Source of the DNA: Planctomycetia bacterium
GTDB lineage: Bacteria > Planctomycetota > Phycisphaerae > Phycisphaerales > SM1A02
Reading direction: 5' to 3'
Assembly (NCBI GenBank): GCA_005799475.1
Contig: SYGQ01000067.1
Span: 1-17,937, forward strand
DNA length: 17,937 bases
The position numbers and the translations under genes were made by a program. Positions 7,899 to 14,620 of this stretch are shown in pieces. Every line of letters starts with the position of its first letter. Within the stretch, counting starts at the first letter, position 1. The notes beneath the pieces were generated by a model that was given only the letters and a program-made list of their open reading frames with translations, ran no database searches and was not told where the DNA came from.

Positions 7899-7997
7899 AC
7901 CCCTTGCGCGCGTCCCCCGTATCCCCGAAGATGACTCACGCCGCGAGAGCGGAGCGTCTTGCTCACTGAGTTGGAACCACACGGACACGAAACCCCA

Positions 7998-10151
7998 ATG
8001 AACAAGCCTTTCACACTCCCTATGGAACAAGCGACACCCACGCGCGCGTCGGACTACTTCGGATCGTTGACGTTCAGCGGCGATGTGATGCTCAAGCGCC
8101 TCCCGCCTGATGTCTTCATGAACCTCCAGCGCACGATGCGGCACAGTCTGCAACTCGATCCGTCGATCGCGAACACGGTGGCTGCCGCGATGAAGGAATG
8201 GGCCTTGGAGCATGGCGCGACCCACTATTGCCACTGGTTCCAGCCACTGACTGGCGGGACCGCTGAGAAGCACGATGCGTTCCTCTCTCCCACCGACGAC
8301 GGTGGCGCGATTGAGAAGTTCTCCGGCGACGCGCTCATTCAGGGCGAACCCGACGCGTCGAGTTTCCCGTCAGGCGGCATTCGCGACACCTACGAAGCTC
8401 GCGGCTACACCGCGTGGGACGCGACGAGTCCGGTCTTCCTGCTGCGCTCGAGCGACGGCCACAAGACGCTCTGTATCCCGACGGCTTTCGTCTCGTGGAC
8501 CGGCGAGGCACTCGACCAGAAAACGCCGCTCCTGCGATCGATCGATGCAGTCAGCAAGCACGCGCTGCGCGTGCTTCATGCACTGGGCGATTCCAAGACC
8601 ACTCATGTGATCGCGACGCTTGGCTGCGAGCAGGAGTACTTCCTGGTCGACCGCGCGCACTTTCTGAAGCGCCTTGACCTATGCGTCTGCGGGCGAACCC
8701 TGATCGGCGCCACGCCGCCGAAGGGCCAGCAGATGGAGGACCACTACTTCGGCGCGATCCACGAACGGGTGCTCGCTTTCATGGCCGAGTGCGAAGAGCG
8801 GCTCTTCGAGTTGGGGATCCCCGTCAAGACGAGGCACAACGAAGTCGCTCCCGGGCAGTACGAACTCGCCCCCACCTTCGAGGTCGCCAACGTTGCCGTC
8901 GACCATCAAATGACCACAATGCATGTGCTCAGATCGGTGGCGCGCACCCACGGATTTGAGTGCCTGCTCCACGAGAAGCCGTTCGCCAAGGTGAATGGCT
9001 CGGGAAAGCACAATAACTGGTCGTTGTCCACGGATCTCGGGGCCAATCTCTTCGACCCGCGTGACGAGACCCACACGAACATGCAATTCCTCGTCTTCCT
9101 CGCGGCGGTCATCCGCGCGGTCGACATCCACGCGGACATCCTTCGGGCGTCCATCGCCTCAGCGCACAATGACCACCGCCTCGGCGCCAACGAAGCCCCA
9201 CCGGCGATCATGTCGATCTACCTCGGCGAGATGCTCTCGGACATTCTGGACCAACTCGAACGCGGCGAATCCAAACGGTCGGCCAAGTCACTTCCGATGG
9301 ATCTGGGCGCGCGAAGTCTTCCACAGATTCCGCGACACACGAGCGACCGCAATCGAACGAGCCCGTTCGCATTCACCGGCAACAAGTTCGAGTTCCGCGC
9401 CGTCGGCTCCTCGCAAAGCGTGGCGTGGCCCAACACCGCGCTCAACACAATGATCGCTGAGAGCCTCGACTTCCTCGCCACCGAACTCGAGCGCAAGCTT
9501 GGCAAGGGCGCGTCGGCAACGAAGCTGGAGTCGGTCGTCCGCGGACTCCTCAAGGATGTCATCAAGAGCCATCGGCGTGTGTGTTTCGATGGCAACGGCT
9601 ACAGCAAGGAGTGGCACGCAGAGGCCGCCAAGCGCGGCCTCCCGAACTTCATCTCGACCGCGGAGGCGCTTCCCGCGCTCGTGTCCAAGAAGGCCGAGAA
9701 GCTGTTTTCGAGTTACGGCGTCCTCTCGAAGCGCGAACTTCACGCCCGCTACGAGGTGCAACTCGAGCAGTACTGCAAGCTCGTGCAGATCGAAGGGCGC
9801 ACACTCTCGCAGATGGCGTGCACGCAGGTCCTTCCTGCCGCACTTCGTGCGCAAGGCGAACTTGCGGATGTCGTGGCTGGAACCCAACACGCCGGGGTGC
9901 CCTGTCCGGAGAGCGAAGCCGCGCTCCGTGACCTCGCGCGGCAGGTCGCCACGCTCCGGAACGCGATCGCCGATCTCGACTCGGCTGCATCAACGGAAGT
10001 GCCCGACCTCGAGAAGCGCGTCCCGCACTTCCGGCACAAGGTTCTGCCGGCGATGGCGGCAGTCCGCGAGTCGTGCGACGCGCTCGAGCGAGTGGTTCCC
10101 GCGGACCTGTGGCCGCTCCCCGATTATGCGGCGATGCTGCTCGTTCGCTAG
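7998..10151 (+). CDS. glnN: Type III glutamine synthetase
   Basis: The protein makes glutamine from glutamate, ammonia and ATP. Its 717 residues and motif order match GSIII (GlnN, about 700-730 residues) rather than GSI or GSII. Signatures in order are HYCHWFQPLTGGTAEKHDAF (76-95), QGEPDASSFPSGG (115-127), EARGYTAWD (133-141), GCEQEYFLVD (209-218), TRHNEVAPGQYELAP (278-292), NGSGKHNNWS (333-342) and, later, RNRTSPFAFTGNKFEFRA. The C-terminus ends VVPADLWPLPDYAAMLL as in Bacteroides GlnN. The start is uncertain: ATG 7998 gives a family-like N-terminus, TTG 7959 would add 13 residues, and ATG 8022 is possible. The gene is followed by an intrinsic terminator. GSIII forms a double-ring dodecamer in the cytosol. 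No PII or NtrC gene lies nearby. Confidence 0.96.
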   Translation: MNKPFTLPMEQATPTRASDYFGSLTFSGDVMLKRLPPDVFMNLQRTMRHSLQLDPSIANTVAAAMKEWALEHGATHYCHWFQPLTGGTAEKHDAFLSPTDDGGAIEKFSGDALIQGEPDASSFPSGGIRDTYEARGYTAWDATSPVFLLRSSDGHKTLCIPTAFVSWTGEALDQKTPLLRSIDAVSKHALRVLHALGDSKTTHVIATLGCEQEYFLVDRAHFLKRLDLCVCGRTLIGATPPKGQQMEDHYFGAIHERVLAFMAECEERLFELGIPVKTRHNEVAPGQYELAPTFEVANVAVDHQMTTMHVLRSVARTHGFECLLHEKPFAKVNGSGKHNNWSLSTDLGANLFDPRDETHTNMQFLVFLAAVIRAVDIHADILRASIASAHNDHRLGANEAPPAIMSIYLGEMLSDILDQLERGESKRSAKSLPMDLGARSLPQIPRHTSDRNRTSPFAFTGNKFEFRAVGSSQSVAWPNTALNTMIAESLDFLATELERKLGKGASATKLESVVRGLLKDVIKSHRRVCFDGNGYSKEWHAEAAKRGLPNFISTAEALPALVSKKAEKLFSSYGVLSKRELHARYEVQLEQYCKLVQIEGRTLSQMACTQVLPAALRAQGELADVVAGTQHAGVPCPESEAALRDLARQVATLRNAIADLDSAASTEVPDLEKRVPHFRHKVLPAMAAVRESCDALERVVPADLWPLPDYAAMLLVR

Positions 10152-10183
10152 GCCGAGGGCCCGTCCCGCCCTGCTCAGTCGAC

Positions 10184-10210
10184 GACCCCGGCGCAACGCC
10201 GGGGTCTTTT
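10184..10210 (+). terminator. Intrinsic terminator after glnN
   Basis: A perfect 10-bp GC-rich stem, GACCCCGGCG (10184-10193) with CGCCGGGGTC (10197-10206), encloses a CAA loop and is followed at once by TTTT. It begins 32 nt after the glnN stop and ends 30 nt before the trigger factor ATG, so it separates the two transcription units. Confidence 0.88.
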
Positions 10211-10240
10211 CCTATACTCGGCGATTCCCAAGGAAACACG

Positions 10241-11641
10241 ATGACTAGCGCTCCAACCGCCGACCCCACATTCACCGTCACCGACGCCGGACCCGCATTG
10301 AAGCGGATCGACATTTCGATCCCAAGCGCCCGAGTCGACAAGCAGCTCGACACCGCGATGTCCGAACTCGCCTTGCAGGCCGTCGTCCCTGGATTCCGAC
10401 GCGGACACGCGCCGAAGGGTCTCCTTGAGAAGCGTTTCGGCGGCGCCCTCGCGCAGGAAGCGCGGCAGCAACTCGTTTCTGCCGCGTACCAGCAGGCACT
10501 TGAAGCTCACAAGATCCGTCCCATCAGCCAACCAGGTCTTGCGTCGGGAGCGACCGAACCCGACCTCGTTCGCGGCAAGCCGTTCGCGCTGAGCCTCGAA
10601 GTCGAGGTCATGCCCGAGTTCACCCTGCCCGTCTGGGAGGGCCTCGTGCTGCGCCGCCCACTCTTGGAGATCGAACCCAAGCATGTCGAGGAAGAAACGC
10701 AGAGGCTCTCGTATCGGCTTGGGAAGCCCGAGAAGACGGATGGCCCGTTCATTGCGCTCGACCGCATGGTGGGGAAGGCCGTCGTGCGCATCAAGGGCCA
10801 GGACAAGGTGTTCTTCGAATCGGAGAACGCCCTCGCGGTGGTGCCTGCCGAGGACGATGCCGGAAAGGGTCCATTCCTCGGACTCCTCGTGGACGGCCTT
10901 GAGGCTGTCATCAAGGGCAAGAGGGTTGGCGACACCGTCACCATCGACATGGACGGCCCCGAGGCGCACGAGATCGCGGAGATCCGCGGCAAGTCCCTCT
11001 CGGTCGAGTTCACCATCTCAAACGCCGAGCGCATTACTCCCGCAACGAACGAGCAGATCGCCCAGGCGGTCGGTATCGAAAGCGTCGAACACCTCGCAGA
11101 GAACCTGAAGGGTGTGCTCGAGCGAAGACGCGACGAAGAGCAGCGCGGCGCGCTGCGCGAACAGGTCTTCGAGCAGTTGGCGGAAAAGGTCTCGTTCGAT
11201 CTCCCGGCGCGACTTTCCGAGGCTCAGGCGTCGCGGGACCTCGAACGACAGAAGCTTGAGATGCTCTACCGGGGCGTCGAACAGCAGGTCGTGGAAGCTC
11301 GGCTTGCCGAGATGCGCGCCACGAGCGTCGAGGATTCGCGCAAGCGCCTCAAGATGTTCTTCATCCTGGCCAAGTTGGCGGAGACGCTCGGCGTCGAGGC
11401 TTCCGAAGGCGAGGTCAACGGGCGCATCGCCGCCATTGCGCGTTCACGCGGTACGCGCCCGGAGGCGCTGCGCGAGGAACTCGAGAAGTCGGGTCGACTC
11501 AGCGAAGTGGCGCTGCAGATCCGCGAGCACAAAGCCGCCGACCGTGTCATCGCGAAGGCGACATTCACCGATGTCCCCGCGGAAGACTGGAACAAGGAGG
11601 CGGCCGCGAAGGCGGCGGCCAAGTCCGCCCCCAAGAAGTAG
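10241..11641 (+). CDS. tig: Trigger factor (ribosome-associated chaperone)
   Basis: The 466-residue protein has the three trigger-factor domains. The N-terminal ribosome-binding domain carries the signature GFRRGHAPK (51-59; canonical GFRxGKxP). The FKBP-like peptidyl-prolyl isomerase domain spans about 160-262 (LGLLVDGLEAVIKGKRVGD...). The helical C-terminal arms cover about 265-440, and a Lys/Ala-rich tail follows. It binds at ribosomal protein L23 and shields nascent chains. Start ATG 10241 has AAGGA 7-8 nt upstream; an upstream-extended frame overlapping the end of glnN is not needed. A TATACT element at 10213-10218 could be a -10 box, but no good -35 sits at the proper distance. It heads the tight cluster tig, SHOCT-like gene, clpX and msrC-like gene. 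Confidence 0.94.
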   Translation: MTSAPTADPTFTVTDAGPALKRIDISIPSARVDKQLDTAMSELALQAVVPGFRRGHAPKGLLEKRFGGALAQEARQQLVSAAYQQALEAHKIRPISQPGLASGATEPDLVRGKPFALSLEVEVMPEFTLPVWEGLVLRRPLLEIEPKHVEEETQRLSYRLGKPEKTDGPFIALDRMVGKAVVRIKGQDKVFFESENALAVVPAEDDAGKGPFLGLLVDGLEAVIKGKRVGDTVTIDMDGPEAHEIAEIRGKSLSVEFTISNAERITPATNEQIAQAVGIESVEHLAENLKGVLERRRDEEQRGALREQVFEQLAEKVSFDLPARLSEAQASRDLERQKLEMLYRGVEQQVVEARLAEMRATSVEDSRKRLKMFFILAKLAETLGVEASEGEVNGRIAAIARSRGTRPEALREELEKSGRLSEVALQIREHKAADRVIAKATFTDVPAEDWNKEAAAKAAAKSAPKK

Positions 11642-11649
11642 GCTCGCGC

Positions 11650-11961
11650 GTGGTGTTGTTCGCGCTCATTCCCGCACCAACCATCAGGAGTACATCGACG
11701 GATGCCCTCCTCGGAGTGGCCGCGGTCGCGGTGCTCGTTGCCCTCGGTGTCGTTGCGATCTTCGCAGCACGCAGGTACCTGCGCGCCGCCGCGCCGCCCC
11801 CGAGTGGCTTCACGCTCGGCGATCTCCGCGAACTGCATGAGGCAGGTGAGATCACTGATGTCGAGTACGAAGCAGCCAAGGCTTCGATCATCGCGCAGGT
11901 CAAGCGCCCCGCGGCATCTCCGAAGAAGCCCCCGTACACTGGCCGGAATCCAACGCCATGA
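11650..11961 (+). CDS. Small membrane protein with SHOCT-like C-terminal motif
   Basis: This 103-residue protein has a single transmembrane helix (about 19-40, LLGVAAVAVLVALGVVAIFA), a short basic stretch RRYLR, and a compact C-terminal motif at 54-84. There FTLGDLRELHEAGEITDVEY followed by EAAK resembles the SHOCT pattern (L..L..L...G.IT..E.E..K). SHOCT motifs are short helical hairpins found at protein termini and thought to aid oligomerisation. The start is probably GTG 11650, 8 nt after the tig stop; GTG 11653 is an alternative, and no ATG is available. Its TGA (11959-11961) overlaps the clpX ATG (11958-11960), implying translational coupling. It occupies the place clpP often holds between tig and clpX. 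No function is known. Confidence 0.7.
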   Translation: MVLFALIPAPTIRSTSTDALLGVAAVAVLVALGVVAIFAARRYLRAAAPPPSGFTLGDLRELHEAGEITDVEYEAAKASIIAQVKRPAASPKKPPYTGRNPTP

Positions 11962-13355
11962 GTGACTCGACGCGCAATGACCCGCCTCGCCCGGGCGGTC
12001 CGAATCCCTCCCGCCGACCCGGAGCCCGCGATGGCTCTGGCTCCGCGCCTTCGGGCCCAACCGGCGGTGGCACTGGCCCAGGCGGCGGCGACTCCGGCTT
12101 TCGGGGTCGGAAGGTGACCACCTGCAGTTTCTGCGGGAAGACGAGCCGCGAAGTGGGGCCGATGGTCGAAGGGCCAAACGATGTGTACATCTGCGCGAAC
12201 TGCACCGATCTCTGCCAGAACATCTTCAAGCAGGAGAAGCGACGGGTCTCGACTGCGGCTCCGACGCTCACGCAGATCCCCTCGCCGAGGCAGATCAAGG
12301 AGTATCTCGACCAGTATGTGATCGACCAAGATCGTGCCAAGCGCTCGCTCTCTGTGGCGGTCCACAACCACTACAAGCGCCTGACGCAACTTGAGAATCC
12401 CGAGGCGCCGGTCGAACTTGACAAGAGCAATGTGCTCCTTGTGGGCCCCACAGGGACCGGCAAGACGCTCTTGGCGCGCACGCTGGCGCGCGTTCTCAAT
12501 GTTCCCTTCGCCATTGGTGACGCGACCACTCTCACCGAAGCCGGATATGTCGGCGAGGATGTTGAGAACCTTCTCCTGAAGCTTCTTCAGGCCGCTGACT
12601 TCGATGTCGAAGCGGCACAGCGCGGCATCATCTACCCCGACGAGATCGACAAGATCGGCAAGACAAACGGGAATGTGTCCATTACCCGCGATGTCTCAGG
12701 CGAGGGCGTGCAGCAGTCGCTCCTCAAGATGCTCGAGGGCACGGTCGCGAATGTGCCGCCGCAAGGAGGGCGCAAGCATCCTGAGCAGCAGTACATCCAA
12801 CTCGATACGACGCACATCCTCTTCATCTGCGGTGGAGCGTTCGTCGGGATCGACGACATCGTTCGCAAGCGACTCGGCCGGCGACGGATCGGATTCTCGT
12901 CTGACACGGCGGCCCCTGACCGCGATCAGGAAAACGCCGCCATGCTGAACCAGATCCAGCCTGAGGACCTGCTGGATTTTGGCCTGATTCCCGAGCTCAT
13001 CGGGCGCCTGCCTGTCTTGTGCCCGCTTCTTCCGCTGAGCCGCGCCGCCATGATCCAGATCCTGCTCGAACCCAAGAACGCGCTCGTGAAGCAGTACCAG
13101 CACTTCTTCCGAATCGAGAACACTTCACTGGAGTTCACACCAGGCGCGCTCGACCTCATCGCCGACAAAGCGCTCGCGCGCGAGACGGGAGCGCGCGGAC
13201 TGAGAGCTGTCGTCGACGACCTCATGACAGATCTCATGTACCAGTTGCCCGAACTCGACAACCACGGTGTCACCTATGTGATCGACGAAGCCGCCGTTCG
13301 CTCAGGGGCGATCCGCCCCGAGATCGTGCGACAACGCAAGCGCGAGAGCGCGTGA
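11958..13355 (+). CDS. clpX: ATP-dependent Clp protease ATP-binding subunit ClpX
   Basis: This AAA+ unfoldase feeds proteins to ClpP. The 465 residues start with a Gly/Pro/Ser-rich extension (1-50), then the C4 zinc-binding domain (C56, C59, C79, C82). The ATPase follows: Walker A GPTGTGKT (163-170), pore loop GYVG (196-199), Walker B IIYPDEID (224-231), the RKH loop (272-274), and the ClpP-docking IGF tripeptide (311-313). Next come Arg350 in PELIGRLP and sensor 2 ETGARGLR (409-416). The IGF loop indicates that it works with a ClpP encoded elsewhere. A proline replaces the usual Ile just before the Walker B Asp. Start ATG 11958 overlaps the preceding stop as ATGA, and its own stop overlaps the next start as GTGA. 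Confidence 0.97.
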   Translation: MSDSTRNDPPRPGGPNPSRRPGARDGSGSAPSGPTGGGTGPGGGDSGFRGRKVTTCSFCGKTSREVGPMVEGPNDVYICANCTDLCQNIFKQEKRRVSTAAPTLTQIPSPRQIKEYLDQYVIDQDRAKRSLSVAVHNHYKRLTQLENPEAPVELDKSNVLLVGPTGTGKTLLARTLARVLNVPFAIGDATTLTEAGYVGEDVENLLLKLLQAADFDVEAAQRGIIYPDEIDKIGKTNGNVSITRDVSGEGVQQSLLKMLEGTVANVPPQGGRKHPEQQYIQLDTTHILFICGGAFVGIDDIVRKRLGRRRIGFSSDTAAPDRDQENAAMLNQIQPEDLLDFGLIPELIGRLPVLCPLLPLSRAAMIQILLEPKNALVKQYQHFFRIENTSLEFTPGALDLIADKALARETGARGLRAVVDDLMTDLMYQLPELDNHGVTYVIDEAAVRSGAIRPEIVRQRKRESA

Positions 13356-13849
13356 GCGACTCGCCACGGCGAGGCATCGTCGCCGAACCCTCGGACCTCA
13401 TCCAACGGTGTGCGTGCGTGTTCGACGGGGCTGCGGGTCGGTATGACCGTATGCGAAGAATGGTGGACTTCCTCTGGGACGAACTCGCCGCGCACGGTCT
13501 CTCGTGGGTCGGCTTCTACATCGCCGACCCGGAGGCACCCGAGGCGGCACGGCTGATCCTCGGGCCGCGCCGCGACACGCCCGCGTGCAGCCCCATCGGC
13601 CTGCACGGCGCATGCGGGCGCGTGCTCGGGTCGGGGGTGCCACTGGTCGTTGGCGATGTGGCAACGCTGGGGAGCGCCTACATCGCGTGCGACCCACGCG
13701 ACCGGAGCGAGTTGGTGCTCCCGTGCGCTTCGGGCGATGCATCGACCTGGGGTGTCCTTGATCTCGATAGTCACTTGGTCGCGTGCTTCTCAGAGTCCGA
13801 CGCCGCTTGCCTCGCGGAGTGCCTGCGGATCAGCGGTCTGTCTCGCTGA
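13352..13849 (+). CDS. msrC: GAF-domain protein, probable free methionine-(R)-sulfoxide reductase
   Basis: The 165-residue single GAF-domain protein resembles the fRMsr (MsrC) family, which reduces free methionine-R-sulfoxide. SWVGFYIADPE (51-61) forms the second strand. It is followed by LILGP, PACSPIG (77-83), HGACGR (85-90), VPLVVGDV, YIACDPRDRSELVLPC (110-125) and a GVLDLDS strand (134-140). Three cysteines, C79, C88 and C113, fall where the catalytic and resolving cysteines of fRMsr lie (E. coli C84, C94, C118), which favours an enzyme over a ligand-sensing GAF. Start GTG 13352 overlaps the clpX TGA by 4 nt, indicating translational coupling; a longer frame upstream lies inside clpX. Cytosolic. 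Reductase activity is inferred from the cysteine pattern. Confidence 0.78.
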   Translation: MSDSPRRGIVAEPSDLIQRCACVFDGAAGRYDRMRRMVDFLWDELAAHGLSWVGFYIADPEAPEAARLILGPRRDTPACSPIGLHGACGRVLGSGVPLVVGDVATLGSAYIACDPRDRSELVLPCASGDASTWGVLDLDSHLVACFSESDAACLAECLRISGLSR

Positions 13850-13874
13850 CGGGTTCTCATGTGCGCGGATCCCC

Positions 13875-13903
13875 TTGCGCGGCCTAGGAACTGGCAGTAC
13901 GCT
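13875..13903 (+). promoter_or_regulatory. Weak candidate promoter before rpmB
   Basis: TTGCGC (13875-13880) and TACGCT (13898-13903) are spaced 17 nt apart, 28 nt ahead of the rpmB ATG. The -35 matches 4 of 6 and the -10 only 3 of 6 consensus bases, so rpmB could equally be read from the clpX-msrC transcript. Confidence 0.25.
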
Positions 13904-13931
13904 GCGCGGTCCCACTTTTTTGGAGAGCCCC

Positions 13932-14204
13932 ATGCCACGAGTCTGCCACTTCACCGGAGCCCGCACCAAGTCCGGAAATCACATGACCATTCGCGGCAAG
14001 GCCAAGCACCTGGGCGGCGTCGGATTGAAGACGACGAGCGTTACGAAGCGCACCTTCAAGCCGAATCTCCAGAGCGTGACGGCCGTCATTGACGGAACCC
14101 CAACGCGGATTCTCGCCAGCACGCGGGCCATTCGATCCGGGCTGGTCACCAAGCCGGTCCGACGGAAGTACGCGTACACGAGAAAACTGGCCGCTAAGGC
14201 CTGA
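13932..14204 (+). CDS. rpmB: 50S ribosomal protein L28 (bL28)
   Basis: This 90-residue, strongly basic protein has the L28 signature MPRVCHFTGARTKSGNHMT at the N-terminus, then KRTFKPNLQSV (about 38-48) and the RKYAYTRKL basic tail. L28 is a bacterial-specific component of the large subunit near the E site, needed for assembly. Only one N-terminal Cys is present, so this is not a zinc-ribbon (C+) form. Start ATG 13932 has GGAG about 7 nt upstream (TTTGGAGAGCCCC). An intrinsic terminator at 14232-14260 ends the transcript. rpmG (L33), a frequent partner, is not adjacent. Confidence 0.95.
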   Translation: MPRVCHFTGARTKSGNHMTIRGKAKHLGGVGLKTTSVTKRTFKPNLQSVTAVIDGTPTRILASTRAIRSGLVTKPVRRKYAYTRKLAAKA

Positions 14205-14231
14205 GCGCTACCGATCTCGCGGGGCGCGGGC

Positions 14232-14260
14232 GATCGATTCCCGATCGATCTCACTTTTTT
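14232..14260 (+). terminator. Intrinsic terminator after rpmB
   Basis: GATCGAT (14232-14238) and ATCGATC (14244-14250) form a 7-bp stem with a 5-nt loop. TCAC and six T residues (14255-14260) follow. It lies 27 nt after the rpmB stop and 4 nt before the next promoter's -35 box, so it insulates rpmB from the dnaG region. Confidence 0.75.
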
Positions 14261-14263
14261 CCC

Positions 14264-14291
14264 TTGACTTTGGGGCTTCGTGGAATAGAAT
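14264..14291 (+). promoter_or_regulatory. Sigma70-type promoter upstream of the dnaG region
   Basis: TTGACT (14264-14269, 5 of 6 consensus) and TAGAAT (14286-14291, 5 of 6) are separated by 16 nt, making this the best promoter match in the window. Transcription would start near 14298. It follows the rpmB terminator directly and has about 320 nt between the expected start site and the dnaG ATG. Confidence 0.7.
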
Positions 14292-14297
14292 CGCCCA

Positions 14298-14470
14298 GTT
14301 CGCAGCGGACAACAGGCTCATTGGAACCGCGCTCAGCCATGGTCGGCTGAGCCCCCAGAGCACGATTCTCCCTGCGGGGCCGGTTGAACCGGTGACATTG
14401 ATCTGGATGGTCCGTCGCTTCGGTGACGCCTCAGTCTGGATCGTTGAGAGGCTGCATTGAGATGTTTTTT
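14298..14470 (+). ncRNA. Candidate structured small RNA or long dnaG leader
   Basis: Between a strong promoter and a six-T run (14465-14470) lie about 170 nt with no credible gene. Several helices can form: GCTCAGCC/GGCTGAGC (14331-14338/14345-14352), a CCGGTT/AACCGG element near 14380-14391, CGTCGC/GTGACG closed by a UUCG tetraloop (14413-14428), an ATTGATC/GATCGTT arm around that tetraloop hairpin, and a possible closing pair GCAGC/GCTGC (14302-14306/14451-14455). The size is comparable to 6S RNA, but I cannot show the 6S bubble architecture, and the hairpin directly before the T run is weak. It may instead be a regulatory 5' leader of the dnaG-rpoD transcript. I recognise no SRP RNA, tmRNA or RNase P signature. 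Confidence 0.4.
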
Positions 14471-14620
14471 CGGTCCGGGCCGTCTTGTGTCGTGTCGTGG
14501 TGACATGCCCGACACGCGCGGGTTCGTCTCGATTTTGCGGCGCTTGCGTTCGTGTGTTCTGGACGGATTCAGAACTTTTTGCGGTCCGTTCCGTATGTGT
14601 TCATTCGTTTCGGTGTTGTC
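14471..14620 (+). other. GT-rich, gene-free leader before dnaG
   Basis: These 150 bases differ in composition from the coding sequence around them, being rich in G and T on the + strand (runs such as CTTGTGTCGTGTCGTGG). One hairpin is evident: CGTGTCG (14491-14497) with CGACACG (14510-14516). CGGTCCG preceded by a T run occurs twice (near 14465-14477 and 14577-14588). No clear Shine-Dalgarno stands before the dnaG ATG. No gene is supported here. Confidence 0.5.

Noticed and set aside
6984..8273. 429-residue - strand ORF across corA and the start of glnN
   Set aside because: It is antisense to two well-recognised genes. Its composition is typical of a high-GC shadow.
10073..10240. Upstream extension of trigger factor into the end of glnN
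   Set aside because: It would cross the glnN terminator. ATG 10241 has a good ribosome binding site and gives the canonical N-terminus.
13019..13351. Upstream extension of the GAF protein inside clpX
   Set aside because: It is a shadow frame of clpX with Arg/His/Pro-rich translation. GTG 13352 gives a proper GAF-length protein.
14089..14460. + strand ORF overlapping the end of rpmB and the pre-dnaG region
   Set aside because: It starts inside rpmB in another frame and shows no family. The region is better explained as a terminator, promoter and structured RNA. A 16-codon mini-ORF at 14407-14460 lacks a ribosome binding site.
14298..14470. Definite 6S RNA assignment
   Set aside because: Size and context fit, but a single long helix with central bubble could not be drawn. 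Only a generic structured-RNA call is justified.
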